The notes beneath the pieces are model-generated. The model worked only from the letters and a program-made list of their open reading frames with translations. It was not told the DNA's origin and ran no database searches. A DNA stretch of 38,691 bases from NCBI GenBank assembly GCA_903844115.1, contig CAIMSI010000019.1:1-38691 (forward strand), given 5' to 3'. Source of the stretch: an uncultured Actinomycetes bacterium (lineage in GTDB: Bacteria > Actinomycetota > Actinomycetes > Nanopelagicales > Nanopelagicaceae). Made by a program: the position numbers and the translations under genes. Shown here one piece after another: positions 1 to 9,931 of this stretch (positions within the stretch are counted from its first letter, which is position 1; each line of letters starts with the position of its first letter).

Positions 1-1795
1 CAGGTAAAGATTGTGGCTTGACGTTAACTTTATCGCCATCAAAACTAGAAATGTGATTGACCTGGCGCCATGTTGAATTCATACCAGGGAAATCATCACG
101 AGTATGGCCACCGCGTGATTCTTCACGAAGTAGAGCAGACTTTGCGGTGCTCTCAGCCACGAGCAACATATTGTCGAGATCAAAAGCCAAATGGAACCCA
201 GGATTGAATTTGCGATCTCCGCTTACAGAAATATTGGCACTTCTCTTGCGGATATCAGCAATTTCTGCAATCGCTTTTGTTAATTCAGCACCTGTGCGAA
301 TAATTCCAACGAGGTCCTGTGTTATCTCTTGAAGTTCTTGGTGCAATGAATAAGCGTTTTCTCCGCCAGTGCGAGCGAATGGGGCTTCAATTTTTGCTGA
401 TGCCTTTTGAATTGCAGCTTCGCTTACTGGATTAGCACCAGCAGCTTTTACGTAATCTGCAGCGCCTCGTCCAGCGCGACGGCCAAATACCAAGAGATCT
501 GTCAGTGAATTTCCGCCAAGTCGATTAGACCCGTGCATTCCACCGGCAACTTCACCAGCTGCGAAAAGTCCTGGAACGCCAACCGCTGCAGCAGAATCTG
601 GTTCTACTTCAACTCCACCCATCACATAGTGACAGGTAGGGCCAACTTCCATTGCTTCTTTAGTGATATCTACCCCAGCAAGTTCATAGAACTGGTGCCA
701 CATAGAAGGAAGGCGCTTTTTAATAATTTCAGCAGATATTCGCTTTGAAACATCGAGGAATACTCCGCCGTGTTCTGTTCCGCGTCCAGCTTTTACTTCA
801 GTATTAATTGCACGCGCAACTTCATCGCGTGGCAATAATTCAGGTGGGCGGCGGTTGTTATCTTGATCGACATACCAACGATCAGCTTCTGCTTCGTTGT
901 CGGCATATTTATCTTTAAAGACATCTGGAATGTATTTGAACATAAAGCGCTCACCGAGTGAGTTGGTGAGAATTCCACCTTCACCGCGAACTGATTCTGT
1001 TACGAGAATTCCTTTTACTGAAAGTGGCCAAACCATTCCAGTTGGGTGGAATTGCAAGAATTCCATATCAACCAAATTAGCGCCGGCCTTGAGAGCGAGC
1101 GCATGGCCATCGCCAGTACCCTCCCAAGAGTTAGAAGTAATTTTGAATGTCTTGCCAACTCCGCCAGTTGCAATGACTACTGCGGGAGCTTCAAAGAGAA
1201 CTTCGGCACCAGATTCGCGGCGATATCCATAAGCGCCGGCAATCTTGCCGTTCTCTTTTAGAATTTCAGTAATTGTTACTTCAGCAAATACTTTTACATT
1301 CTTTTCGGCATCGCCATGTTCTTTTGCATCTTCTTGTTGCAATGCAACGATTCGTTGCTGCATGGTACGAATAAGTTCAAGGCCTGTGCGATCTCCTACG
1401 TGTGCAAGGCGTGGGTATTCATGCCCACCAAAATTGCGCTGTGAAATCTTTCCTTCTTTTGTACGATCAAAGAGAGCGCCCCACATTTCAAGCTCCCAAA
1501 TACGATCTGGGGCTTCCTTCGCATGGAGTTCAGCCATACGGTAATGATTAAGGAATTTTCCACCGCGCATGGTGTCGCGAAAGTGAACCATCCAATTGTC
1601 ATTGTCATTGACGTTACCCATCGAAGCGGCAGCGCCGCCTTCGGCCATAACGGTATGGGCTTTGCCAAATAGAGACTTGCAGACGATCGCAACAGATAGG
1701 CCAGCTTCGCGAGCTTCTACAGCTGCGCGCAAACCTGCACCGCCGGCGCCAATAATGACGACGTCGTATTTATGTTTTTCTAAAGTCATTTTCAT
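1..1795 (-). CDS. sdhA: Succinate dehydrogenase/fumarate reductase flavoprotein subunit (C-terminal part runs off the window)
   Basis: Minus-strand translation from ATG 1795 begins MKMTLEKHKYDVVIIGAGGAGLRAAVEAREAGLSVAIVCKSLFGKAHTVMAEGGAAASMGN, a typical FAD-binding SdhA N-terminus. It is absent from the ORF track because it has no stop inside the window. Start could also be ATG 1789. Confidence 0.93.
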   Translation of the reverse strand, partial: MKMTLEKHKYDVVIIGAGGAGLRAAVEAREAGLSVAIVCKSLFGKAHTVMAEGGAAASMGNVNDNDNWMVHFRDTMRGGKFLNHYRMAELHAKEAPDRIWELEMWGALFDRTKEGKISQRNFGGHEYPRLAHVGDRTGLELIRTMQQRIVALQQEDAKEHGDAEKNVKVFAEVTITEILKENGKIAGAYGYRRESGAEVLFEAPAVVIATGGVGKTFKITSNSWEGTGDGHALALKAGANLVDMEFLQFHPTGMVWPLSVKGILVTESVRGEGGILTNSLGERFMFKYIPDVFKDKYADNEAEADRWYVDQDNNRRPPELLPRDEVARAINTEVKAGRGTEHGGVFLDVSKRISAEIIKKRLPSMWHQFYELAGVDITKEAMEVGPTCHYVMGGVEVEPDSAAAVGVPGLFAAGEVAGGMHGSNRLGGNSLTDLLVFGRRAGRGAADYVKAAGANPVSEAAIQKASAKIEAPFARTGGENAYSLHQELQEITQDLVGIIRTGAELTKAIAEIADIRKRSANISVSGDRKFNPGFHLAFDLDNMLLVAESTAKSALLREESRGGHTRDDFPGMNSTWRQVNHISSFDGDKVNVKPQSLP

Positions 1796-1804
1796 CTGCT
1801 CCGA

Positions 1805-2608
1805 TTAAAAGAAGTATTTATTCCAGGTTGGGTGAAGTGAAACCATGCGTACAAAGAAGTCAGAAAATGCAACCCAGATCAAAGAGACCCAAGCGAAATT
1901 CTGATGCTTCTGGTTGAGGCGAGAGACAATTGTCCAAGCCTTGTATCTGTATGGATGCTTCGAGAAGTGACGAAGGCGTCCACCAATTGCATGGCGACAT
2001 GAGTGACATGAAGCTGAATAGCCCCAAAGGAAAGTTGCATTCAAAAGCAAAACTATGGTTCCAATACTCATGTGGCCCCATTGGCCTTGTGGATTTTTAA
2101 AAGCTAGGAACGCATCAATTGTAAGTAGGGTATTAAAGACCAACCCGATATAGAAGAAGTAGCGATGACCATTGTTAACAATTAATGGTGCTTTTGTCTC
2201 GCCGCTGTATTTTGCATGAGGTTCTGCAACCGCACATGCAGGTGGAGAAAGCCAGAATGAACGGAAGTACGCCTTGCGGTAGTAATAACAAGTCATACGG
2301 AAACCAAGTGGGAAAATCAAAATTATGAATGCAGGAGATAAAACCATTCCGAAAATAAGAATATGTCCGAATGGCGTTCCGAGAAGGGATGAACCTTGCA
2401 CACAGGTGGTCGACAAACATGGAGAATAGAAAGGAGAGATGAGTGGTTCTGCGTAATAGTGCGCATTTTCAAGTGCGCGCCATGTTGCATAAACAATAAA
2501 TGAGAACAGAACCGCGACAGTGATGAGGGGTTGAATCCACCATTTGTCGGTGCGCAATGTGCGCTCTGAAATCTTTGCTCGCCCTTGAGAAAATACGCCT
2601 GTAGCCAT
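1805..2608 (-). CDS. Succinate dehydrogenase membrane anchor / cytochrome b-type subunit (Rv0249c-like)
   Basis: 267 aa, several hydrophobic segments, His/Cys-rich segment GYSASCHSCRHAIGG, directly upstream of sdhA on the same strand. Confidence 0.8.
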   Translation of the reverse strand: MATGVFSQGRAKISERTLRTDKWWIQPLITVAVLFSFIVYATWRALENAHYYAEPLISPFYSPCLSTTCVQGSSLLGTPFGHILIFGMVLSPAFIILIFPLGFRMTCYYYRKAYFRSFWLSPPACAVAEPHAKYSGETKAPLIVNNGHRYFFYIGLVFNTLLTIDAFLAFKNPQGQWGHMSIGTIVLLLNATFLWGYSASCHSCRHAIGGRLRHFSKHPYRYKAWTIVSRLNQKHQNFAWVSLIWVAFSDFFVRMVSLHPTWNKYFF

Positions 2609-2703
2609 GGGATAAGTCTGCCGAGCCCAGCGTGCATTCGCTAGATACAGGTATGCGCAGGGGCTGTGAAGTCAGCCACCTGCGCATGCTTTCAATCGTT
2701 TAC

Positions 2704-2789
2704 TGGCGGAGGGCGTGGGATTTGAACCCACGAAGGTTTCCCTTGCCGGTTTTCAAGACCGGTGCACTCGGCCGCTATGCGAGCCCTCC
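2704..2789 (-). tRNA. tRNA-Ser(TGA), 3' CCA encoded
   Basis: Minus strand GGAGGGC...CCGGT-CTTGAAA-ACCGG anticodon arm, long variable arm, GGGTTCAAATCCC T-arm, GCCCTCC acceptor then GCCA. Confidence 0.95.
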
Positions 2790-2826
2790 GTGGGCAAACT
2801 TACCGGCTGGGTGGATATCGACAAAA

Positions 2827-3657
2827 TTAAGCGGGCAGATCTAGCAGTTTCTCAATAACTTTCGCAACACCATCTTCAGTATGTGGATCTGCGACAAATT
2901 TTGCATGGCTCTTTGCCTCTGGATGGCCATCTGCCATTGCCCATGAGCGGTGTGCCCATCGAAGCATCGTAAAGTCATTTGGATTATCACCAAATGTCAC
3001 GGAATCTTCAGGACCAATTCCGGCGCGAGCAGCCATTTTTGCAAGCGTTTCACCTTTGCTCACTCCTACTGCAGAAATTTCAAGAATTGATTCAGATGCA
3101 TTGGAGTGAGTAATAGTTGCAAGCTCGCCAACTTCGCGGTGTGCAATATGCATCATTTGATCTGAGGTCATATCGTAATTTGAACAGCGGGCCAACATCT
3201 TGAACGCAGGTTCAAGAATCTTCGTCTCAATTTGTGGCACCGGCTGCATATCGATACCAATATCCCACCTTGGAATATAAGCACTCTCGTGATGGAACTC
3301 ATTGTTGTACTCGACTGCAAAAGAAATATTAGGAATATGCGCACGAAGGCGCTTCACAACTTCTAGTTGTTCATCAATCGGCATAAGCCATTCTTCAAGG
3401 ACCCGATCATTCATCAGGTCATACAACATTGCGCCATTTGCACAAATTGCATTTCCAAAACCAAAAGTTTCACGTATTTCTGGCATCCATCGCGGAGGGC
3501 GGCCTGTTACAAAAAAGATTTCAATTCCAGCTTCGTGGGCGTTGCGGAAAGCTTCCACTGTACGTTGCGATACACCTGTGTAATCCCGAACGATCGTTCC
3601 ATCCAGATCGGTTCCAATAAGTTTTGGACGTTTGCCCGAAATTGTTAACTCGCTCAT
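2827..3657 (-). CDS. HAD-superfamily (Cof-type) phosphatase
   Basis: N-terminal GTDLDGTIV motif [11 protein letters not shown] motif IV; about 276 aa. Confidence 0.88.
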   Translation of the reverse strand: MSELTISGKRPKLIGTDLDGTIVRDYTGVSQRTVEAFRNAHEAGIEIFFVTGRPPRWMPEIRETFGFGNAICANGAMLYDLMNDRVLEEWLMPIDEQLEVVKRLRAHIPNISFAVEYNNEFHHESAYIPRWDIGIDMQPVPQIETKILEPAFKMLARCSNYDMTSDQMMHIAHREVGELATITHSNASESILEISAVGVSKGETLAKMAARAGIGPEDSVTFGDNPNDFTMLRWAHRSWAMADGHPEAKSHAKFVADPHTEDGVAKVIEKLLDLPA

Positions 3658-4922
3658 GCAGGAAGAAGTGTGTCCATGCCAAGGAATGGACGAAGCGCCG
3701 TAGGCACATTGACCGAACCATCGGCGTTTTGATGGTTCTCTAAAACAGCAACAATCATGCGTGGAATTGCAACAAGAGTTCCATTGAGTGTTGCCACAGC
3801 TTTTGTTCCCTCATCTGTCTTGTGGCGAATATTGAGGCGCCGTGCTTGAAATTCTGTGCAGTTAGAAGTGCTTGTTACTTCACGATATGCGTTCTGTGTC
3901 GGTACCCATGCCTCGCAATCAAACTTACGAATTGCAGATGAACCAAGATCACCCGAGGCAACATCGATGACTCGGTATGGAATTTCCATGGCGTTGAGGA
4001 AATCTTTCTCCCATTGAAGTAATTTTGCATGTTCAGCCGCTGCTTCTTCAGGCTTACAAAAAATAAACATTTCCACTTTATCAAATTGGTGAACACGGAT
4101 GATTCCGCGAGTGTCTTTGCCGTATGTTCCAGCCTCACGGCGGAAGCATGAGGAATATCCAGCGTAACGAAGTGGTCCATTATCAACATCAAGAATTTCA
4201 TCCATGTGATACGCCGCAAGTGGAACTTCAGAAGTTCCAACTAAATACACATCATCTTCTTCAAGATGATAAACATTTTCAGCTGCTTGGCCAAGAAAAC
4301 CTGTTCCTTCCATGGCTGGTGGCTTTACCAACACAGGTGGAATTACAGGAATGAAGCCAGCTTTAACAGCCAATTGAATTGCGTAGTTAACCATCGCAAA
4401 TTCAAGAAGTGCGCCAACTCCCGTTAAATAATAGGAGCGTGAGCCTGCAACTTTTGCGCCTCGTTCAGTATCGATAGCTTTGAGAATTTTGCCCAGTTCT
4501 ACGTGATCTTTGGGTTCAAAACCCGCCGCGCTGAAATCGCGCGGTGTACCGATATGTTCAAGAACTTTGAAATCAGCTTCTCCGCCAATAGGTGTTGCTG
4601 GGTCAACAATGTTTGAAATCTGCAAAAGAATTTTCTTTGCGGCTTCTTCAAGTTCGGTGCGTTTAGCATCTGCTACTTTAACTTTTCCCGCTAATTCCTT
4701 CGCACTTTCAAGCAACTTTGCTTTTTCATCGCCTTTTGCGGCGCCCACACTTTTTGAAAGCAGGTTTTGCTCTGTGCGCACTGCTTCAAATTCATTTACT
4801 GCAACTCTGCGCGCTTCATCGGCAGCAATAAGTTGATCAACAAGCCCAACATCTTCACCGCGCGACTTTTGAGAGTTGCGGATGAGGTCTGGGTTCTCGC
4901 GAAGCGTTTTGAGATCAATCAC
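3654..4922 (-). CDS. serS: Seryl-tRNA synthetase
   Basis: [33 protein letters not shown]-terminal coiled-coil; class II motifs including [28 protein letters not shown] start. Confidence 0.97.
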   Translation of the reverse strand: MIDLKTLRENPDLIRNSQKSRGEDVGLVDQLIAADEARRVAVNEFEAVRTEQNLLSKSVGAAKGDEKAKLLESAKELAGKVKVADAKRTELEEAAKKILLQISNIVDPATPIGGEADFKVLEHIGTPRDFSAAGFEPKDHVELGKILKAIDTERGAKVAGSRSYYLTGVGALLEFAMVNYAIQLAVKAGFIPVIPPVLVKPPAMEGTGFLGQAAENVYHLEEDDVYLVGTSEVPLAAYHMDEILDVDNGPLRYAGYSSCFRREAGTYGKDTRGIIRVHQFDKVEMFIFCKPEEAAAEHAKLLQWEKDFLNAMEIPYRVIDVASGDLGSSAIRKFDCEAWVPTQNAYREVTSTSNCTEFQARRLNIRHKTDEGTKAVATLNGTLVAIPRMIVAVLENHQNADGSVNVPTALRPFLGMDTLLPA

Positions 4923-4931
4923 TGCGCAAGT

Positions 4932-5759
4932 CTACCTTGTACGAGGATATGAGCCCAAGAAACGAATGTCATCGCATATTGCGCGCAGTCCTTCGAGAGC
5001 CGCCTTAATGGGAGCATCGTTGATGTGACCTTCTGCGTCAATAATGAAGTGATAGTGGCCAAGTTGGCGGCCAGTAGGTCTGGATTGAATAAATGTAAGG
5101 TTCACTTTTTGCTTTGCAAACTCAGTCAAAATCTCAAGCAAAGCACCAGCATGGTCAATATCGATGTACGCAACAAGTGATGTGCGATCTGCGCCCGTGG
5201 ATGCTGGGAGATTGCCAGGCTTTTCGATTACAACAAAGCGTGTAATGGCCCCTTCGTTATCGCCGATATTTTCTGCAATAACTTTCAAGCCATAATTTTC
5301 AGCTGCGATTTTTGCTGCAATGGCGGCGTCATAATCACCTTTACTTAGCCCTTGCGCTCCTGCTGCAGTAGAAGGTGCATCAATCATTTGCGCAAGTGGA
5401 TAATTTTCTGCAATATACCCACGCGTTTGTGCTTCAGCATGTGGGTGCGTTGCAATTTTATTTATTGGTTTTCCTTCATTTCCCGGAAGGATCATTAGTG
5501 CGAATGAAACGGGCAGAGTAGTTTCTGCGCAAATTAATAGAGCGTCACCAAGTGCTAATTCATCAAGTGTGCGCGCAACAACACCTTCAACGGAGTTTTC
5601 AATCGGTACGAGGGCTTTATCAACTTCCCCGGTGCGGACTGCATTAAGGGCTGCTGTGACGTTGCCATAAGGAATGCACTCATCGCCATCTTTTGAGATT
5701 TGGCGCAGCGCTGCTTCGGTGAATGTACCTGCAGGACCAAGGTAGGAGTATCGGGTCAC
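4932..5759 (-). CDS. pheA: Prephenate dehydratase with ACT domain
   Basis: YLGPAGTFTEAAL start, TRFVVI motif, ESRP-like ACT segment (IQSRPTGRQLGHYHFIIDAEGH). Confidence 0.95.
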   Translation of the reverse strand: MTRYSYLGPAGTFTEAALRQISKDGDECIPYGNVTAALNAVRTGEVDKALVPIENSVEGVVARTLDELALGDALLICAETTLPVSFALMILPGNEGKPINKIATHPHAEAQTRGYIAENYPLAQMIDAPSTAAGAQGLSKGDYDAAIAAKIAAENYGLKVIAENIGDNEGAITRFVVIEKPGNLPASTGADRTSLVAYIDIDHAGALLEILTEFAKQKVNLTFIQSRPTGRQLGHYHFIIDAEGHINDAPIKAALEGLRAICDDIRFLGSYPRTR

Positions 5760-6544
5760 TAGGAAAGTTTACCCTTTCGCAATCGTGGCCACTTAGTAAT
5801 AGGAAAAGATAGATTTGCATAGAAGTCAATGATCATCGCTGTTCCAAGCTCATTCTTCTCTTCCATAAGATGATGAGAAGTACCAGGAATTATTGCAAGG
5901 CGCCCATCAGCAAGAGCTTCGTATAACTCAACGGTGTGGTGATTGCTGTGCGGTTCATCATCACTGGCCATGACAAGTGTGGGGCATGTAATAGTTGCGA
6001 GTTGCTCCACAGTCATATTGGGTTCTTTACCCCAAATGCCAAATGCTTTCTTCACTGTTGCAATACCTACTTCAATGGGGTCTGGTGAACGCGAACTCCA
6101 TATTGCTTTTTCTTCATCATCCCAAGAGATATCAGCATTCTCATCGAAAACCATTCCGCCAGAATTCCAATGGTAATTAGTTCCAATCAACACAAGTGAT
6201 TTCACAAGATCGGGGCGTTTAAGTGCAACAAGTAAAGCAATAACGCCACCGTCACTAGTGCCGACTAGATGCGCAGGGCCTTTAATGACATCATCTAAAT
6301 ATGCAATCGCTTCATCGCATTGAAAATCAAAATGATAATGGCCCTCTCGGACTCCGGTTCGACCGTGACCTGTGCGGTCATATGCAAAAACATGATGCGT
6401 GCGCTCTACCGCAGGCAGAATCTCTTTTTCCCAATCCTCGTGTGTGCTTAAACCCCCATGCAAGAGCAGGAGAGGTTGACCGTTGTTGGCATATTCGACG
6501 GACCAGGTCTGGTGCCCACGAAGATCGATATATCCAGATTTCAT
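5759..6544 (-). CDS. Alpha/beta hydrolase
   Basis: LLLHGG oxyanion region, GTSDGG nucleophile-elbow-like motif, C-terminal GTSHH. Confidence 0.88.
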   Translation of the reverse strand: MKSGYIDLRGHQTWSVEYANNGQPLLLLHGGLSTHEDWEKEILPAVERTHHVFAYDRTGHGRTGVREGHYHFDFQCDEAIAYLDDVIKGPAHLVGTSDGGVIALLVALKRPDLVKSLVLIGTNYHWNSGGMVFDENADISWDDEEKAIWSSRSPDPIEVGIATVKKAFGIWGKEPNMTVEQLATITCPTLVMASDDEPHSNHHTVELYEALADGRLAIIPGTSHHLMEEKNELGTAMIIDFYANLSFPITKWPRLRKGKLS

Positions 6545-6566
6545 ACTCCTAACCTACACTTTCGCT
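6545..6566. promoter_or_regulatory. Divergent leaderless promoter pair with overlapping -10 elements
   Basis: Minus -10 TAGGTT (6551-6556) is 6 nt from ATG 6544; plus -10 TACACT (6555-6560) is 6 nt from ATG 6567; they share the TA at 6555-6556. Confidence 0.6.
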
Positions 6567-7355
6567 ATGTCCTCCCCATCCCGCTCCTTTCGAGTTCTTG
6601 CTCGCAGCGATGTGGGCTTGGTGCGCGAAGGCAATGAAGATTCTGCGCTTTCCTCTTCTCACCTCGTGGCGGTTGCTGATGGAATGGGCGGTCACGCTGG
6701 TGGCGAAGTCGCATCGAAAATCGCAATCTCTGCGCTGAGGAATTTATTGCAACTTCTTAGTAGTGGCGAGGTTGATACGGAATCTCGCGAAGATCTTTTT
6801 ATGAACATATCTTCATCGATTGATGATGAAATCGCAGCACAGAGCTCGGCCAATCCAGAACTTTCTGGAATGGGTACGACGCTCACAGCGCTTCACCTCG
6901 GTGAGAAAACCGTGGAACTCTTACATGTTGGTGATTCGCGTTGTTACAAGTGGAGTAAAAATAAACTGGTTCAACTCAGTGTCGACCACACTGTCATGCA
7001 AGAGTTGATTGACCAAGGACGCATCACTCCTGAAGAAGCACTTAACCATCCGCAGCGATCTTTACTGACTCAGGCACTTATGGGTGATAGCGGTATCGAC
7101 CCTATTCTCGTTGTTTTCCCAGCGGAAGTTGGGGACCAATTCCTATTATGTAGTGATGGGCTCAACGGTGTTCTCTCGGATTATGAAATGACTCAAATAA
7201 TTAAGAAATACCAGGAGAAGCAGGAAGATTTACTTGATGCGCTTATAGATGCAACAAAAGAAAAGGGCGCACCAGACAACATCACTATCCTTTGGGCACA
7301 AGTTGTGGATGAAGTCCCCAGCAAAGAAATAGTTTTGTTGGGAGCGGCTAAATGA
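6567..7355 (+). CDS. PP2C-family Ser/Thr phosphatase (PstP-like, without the C-terminal membrane/extracellular part)
   Basis: SDVGLVREGNEDS, VADGMGGHAGGE, LLCSDGLNGVL and APDNITI PP2C motifs. The ORF begins at 6483, but ATG 6567 fits the PP2C N-terminus better. Confidence 0.92.
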   Translation: MSSPSRSFRVLARSDVGLVREGNEDSALSSSHLVAVADGMGGHAGGEVASKIAISALRNLLQLLSSGEVDTESREDLFMNISSSIDDEIAAQSSANPELSGMGTTLTALHLGEKTVELLHVGDSRCYKWSKNKLVQLSVDHTVMQELIDQGRITPEEALNHPQRSLLTQALMGDSGIDPILVVFPAEVGDQFLLCSDGLNGVLSDYEMTQIIKKYQEKQEDLLDALIDATKEKGAPDNITILWAQVVDEVPSKEIVLLGAAK

Positions 7356-8902
7356 GTACAGCTAAAAAATTATTAGGTAAGCGCTACGAAGTCGGAGAGA
7401 TGATTGGCTCCGGTGGTATGGCAGATGTTTATCGCGGAGTCGACACTCGCCTTAATCGCGAAGTCGCAATCAAAATTCTTAGAAGTGATTTGGCTCGTGA
7501 CCCTGCATTTATTGCACGATTTAAAAAGGAAGCGTTAGCTGCTGCAGGATTAAGTCACTCTGGAATCGTTGCTGTATATGACTCTGGTGAAGATAGCGGG
7601 AGTTCATACATTGTTATGGAGCTCGTTAATGGACGCACGTTACGTGATTTGCTCCAAAGTAATGACGTCATCACAATTAATAGGGCACTAGAAATTACAG
7701 CAGGAATCCTAGATGCTCTTGAATATTCACACCGTAAAGGAATTATTCACCGAGATATCAAACCTGGAAATGTGATGATCACTGATTCGGGTCTTGTTAA
7801 GGTGATGGACTTTGGAATTGCTCGCGCGCTTTCAGATATTGGCGCAACTATGACAAGCACCTGGAATATTGTTGGAACTGCGCAATACCTATCACCTGAA
7901 CAAGCCACTGGTGAGGTTGCAGATCGGCGAAGTGACATCTATTCAGTCGGTTGTGTTCTATATGAATTACTGGTTGGTGAAGCACCATTTACTGGCGATA
8001 CTCCTGTTTCAATCGCCTATCAACATGTATCAGGTCATTTGATCCCAGCATCAGATTTTGTGGATGGTCTTGATAAAGATATCGACACCATTTTGTCTGT
8101 AGCACTTTCAAAAGATCCAGCCAGCCGCTATCAAGATGCAAGAGCGATGGAAGCAGATATAAAGCTTGCGATAAAAGGTGATCCTGTAACTACGAAGATC
8201 AGGCGCGTGAATAGAAAACGTAATGGTGTTATTGCCCTCGTTCTGATTTTAATTGTTGGTGGGGTGAGCGCTACATTTATTAATTTTTCATCCAAGACAA
8301 CTACGTCCGGATATGAACTACCCAATGTTGTAGGTCTTGCCGAAGACAGTGCTAGAGCACTTTTGCCTGGTTTCACAGTGACAATTCAACGCGCTCCTGA
8401 CGCACATATTCCTAAAGATCGTGTGGCTAGCCAACTTCCACTTGCAACATCTAAGGTTCAAAAAGGAAGTTCAGTCACGCTCACAATTTCGCAAGGACCT
8501 GGTGACACCGTTGTGCCCGTTGATTTGGTTGGTAAGACTCTTGAGCAAGCCCGTATTTCACTTGCTGCAGCTGGACTTATTATTGCTAAAACCGAACCCT
8601 TGGATTCAAATCAAGATCCTGGTGTAATTTTGAAATCTGATCCAGCTCCTGGAACTACTGTCACTGCGGGTTCTGGAATTGTTTTACAAATTGCAAGTGG
8701 CCAGATTTCGGTCCCACAACTCATTGGCTTAACTGAAATTGAGGCGCGCACTGTTTTAACTCAGGGCGGATTCTTGCCACGAGTTATCTATGCGAATGAG
8801 CCAAGTAAAGATCTAGATACTGTTTTAGCGCAGGCACCTGATGTCGGAGTCTCGGCAAATATTGGATCAGTTATCACGATAACGGTAAACAAAACTGCTT
8901 AA
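7352..8902 (+). CDS. pknB: PknB-type Ser/Thr protein kinase with one TM segment and three PASTA repeats
   Basis: GSGGMADVYRG, HRDIKPGN, DFGIA kinase motifs; TM VIALVLILIVGGVSATFI; three PASTA units (YELPNVVGL.., VVPVDLVGK.., ISVPQLIGL..). Confidence 0.94.
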   Translation: MSTAKKLLGKRYEVGEMIGSGGMADVYRGVDTRLNREVAIKILRSDLARDPAFIARFKKEALAAAGLSHSGIVAVYDSGEDSGSSYIVMELVNGRTLRDLLQSNDVITINRALEITAGILDALEYSHRKGIIHRDIKPGNVMITDSGLVKVMDFGIARALSDIGATMTSTWNIVGTAQYLSPEQATGEVADRRSDIYSVGCVLYELLVGEAPFTGDTPVSIAYQHVSGHLIPASDFVDGLDKDIDTILSVALSKDPASRYQDARAMEADIKLAIKGDPVTTKIRRVNRKRNGVIALVLILIVGGVSATFINFSSKTTTSGYELPNVVGLAEDSARALLPGFTVTIQRAPDAHIPKDRVASQLPLATSKVQKGSSVTLTISQGPGDTVVPVDLVGKTLEQARISLAAAGLIIAKTEPLDSNQDPGVILKSDPAPGTTVTAGSGIVLQIASGQISVPQLIGLTEIEARTVLTQGGFLPRVIYANEPSKDLDTVLAQAPDVGVSANIGSVITITVNKTA

Positions 8903-8909
8903 ATTTTAA

Positions 8910-9548
8910 TTAAGCCTTAATTACTACCGGAGATAAACCTTCAGAACGCTTGCGGCCTTCTTTATCTCCGCAGGCCACGAGCCAATTACCCAGCATTTGA
9001 TGGCCGTGTTCAGTCAGCACAGATTCTGGATGGAACTGAACGCCGGAAATTGGAAGGGTCTTATGTTGAATTGCCATGACAACACCAGAATCTGTTGAGC
9101 AAATCACTTCCAACTCTGCCGGCATAGATGCAGGTTCAATTGCTAACGAGTGATAGCGAGTGACAATAAGTGGAGATGGAAGGTCTGCAAGCACGCCTTT
9201 ATTTTTGTGTGTGACGACAGAAGTTTTTCCGTGTAACAACTCAGGGGCGCGTGAAACCTTTCCGCCAAAAGCAACACCAATTGCTTGATGTCCAAGGCAT
9301 ACGCCAAAGAGTGGAATCTTATGTTCGGCGCAGTACTTCACCATTTCAATACTGACGCCAGCTTCCTCAGGAGTGCCTGGGCCGGGTGAGATTAGAACTC
9401 CGTCATAATTCTTTGCATCCTGCGGCTTCACTTCATCGTTGCGCAAAACAGTGCAGGTAGCGCCTATTTGGCCGAGGTACTGAACAAGGTTGAAGACAAA
9501 AGAGTCGTAATTATCGACGACCAATATCTTCGCTGGCGTAGAGCTCAT
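8910..9548 (-). CDS. trpG: Class I glutamine amidotransferase, anthranilate/aminodeoxychorismate synthase component II
   Basis: ILVVDNYDSFVFNLVQYL, GVCLGHQAIG and GVQFHPESVLTEHG motifs. ATG 9548 (MSSTPAKILVV) chosen over the longer ORF. trpG versus pabA is not resolved by sequence alone. Confidence 0.88.
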   Translation of the reverse strand: MSSTPAKILVVDNYDSFVFNLVQYLGQIGATCTVLRNDEVKPQDAKNYDGVLISPGPGTPEEAGVSIEMVKYCAEHKIPLFGVCLGHQAIGVAFGGKVSRAPELLHGKTSVVTHKNKGVLADLPSPLIVTRYHSLAIEPASMPAELEVICSTDSGVVMAIQHKTLPISGVQFHPESVLTEHGHQMLGNWLVACGDKEGRKRSEGLSPVVIKA

Positions 9549-9587
9549 GCACTTATTCTCCCCTAGATTTTGTAGTAACCTCTCCTC

Positions 9588-9854
9588 ATGCCTAAATCCA
9601 AAGTGCGTAAAAAGGTCAAAGCGAAGCACGACCACGAGGTAGACGTAGCCGAACACGCTCCGTTCGTGCCCGAGGAGAGCCCACGCTGGCTTGCTCCGGT
9701 CATGGTTGCCGCCTTCCTTGTTGGCCTCTTCTGGATCGTCGTTTTCTACATCTCCGGCACCCTCTATCCAATCCCACACATCGGAGCTTGGAATATGGTC
9801 GTAGGTTTTGGCTTCATCGGCGCTGGCTTTACGCTCGCGACCAAGTGGCGCTAG
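9588..9854 (+). CDS. crgA: Cell division protein CrgA
   Basis: 88 aa, MPKSKVRKKV start, two hydrophobic segments, beside pknB/trpG as in other actinobacteria. Confidence 0.93.
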   Translation: MPKSKVRKKVKAKHDHEVDVAEHAPFVPEESPRWLAPVMVAAFLVGLFWIVVFYISGTLYPIPHIGAWNMVVGFGFIGAGFTLATKWR

Positions 9855-9922
9855 CCCTGTTTCTCCTTAGTTTTTGAGTTAGAACTACACGCCTGTAATT
9901 CCTTCCACATGGGGATAAAACC

Positions 9923-9931
9923 TGTGGATAA
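9923..9931 (-). promoter_or_regulatory. Exact DnaA-box 9-mer (TTATCCACA on minus strand), with TTATCCCCA near-match at 9910-9918
   Basis: Plus strand TGTGGATAA at 9923-9931 and TGGGGATAA at 9910-9918, in the crgA to response-regulator gap. Confidence 0.45.

Noticed and set aside
57-1544. Several plus-strand ORFs at the left edge
   Set aside because: All are antisense to sdhA, which is missing from the ORF track only because it runs off the window.
2632-2844. Plus-strand ORF (RRAWDLNPRRFPLPVFKTGALGRYASPP)
   Set aside because: It is the translated complement of tRNA-Ser, a classic annotation artefact.
3467-3480. GTTTCACGTATTTC, parS-like
   Set aside because: Only the left half matches; the palindrome is broken, and it lies far from the perfect sites.
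8897-8915. GCTTAA-N7-TTAAGC hairpin between pknB and trpG
   Set aside because: AT-only weak 6-bp stem largely in or around stop codons; not convincing as a bidirectional terminator.
9241-9262. GCGCGTGAAACC, parS half-site
   Set aside because: Only a half-site; expected by chance.
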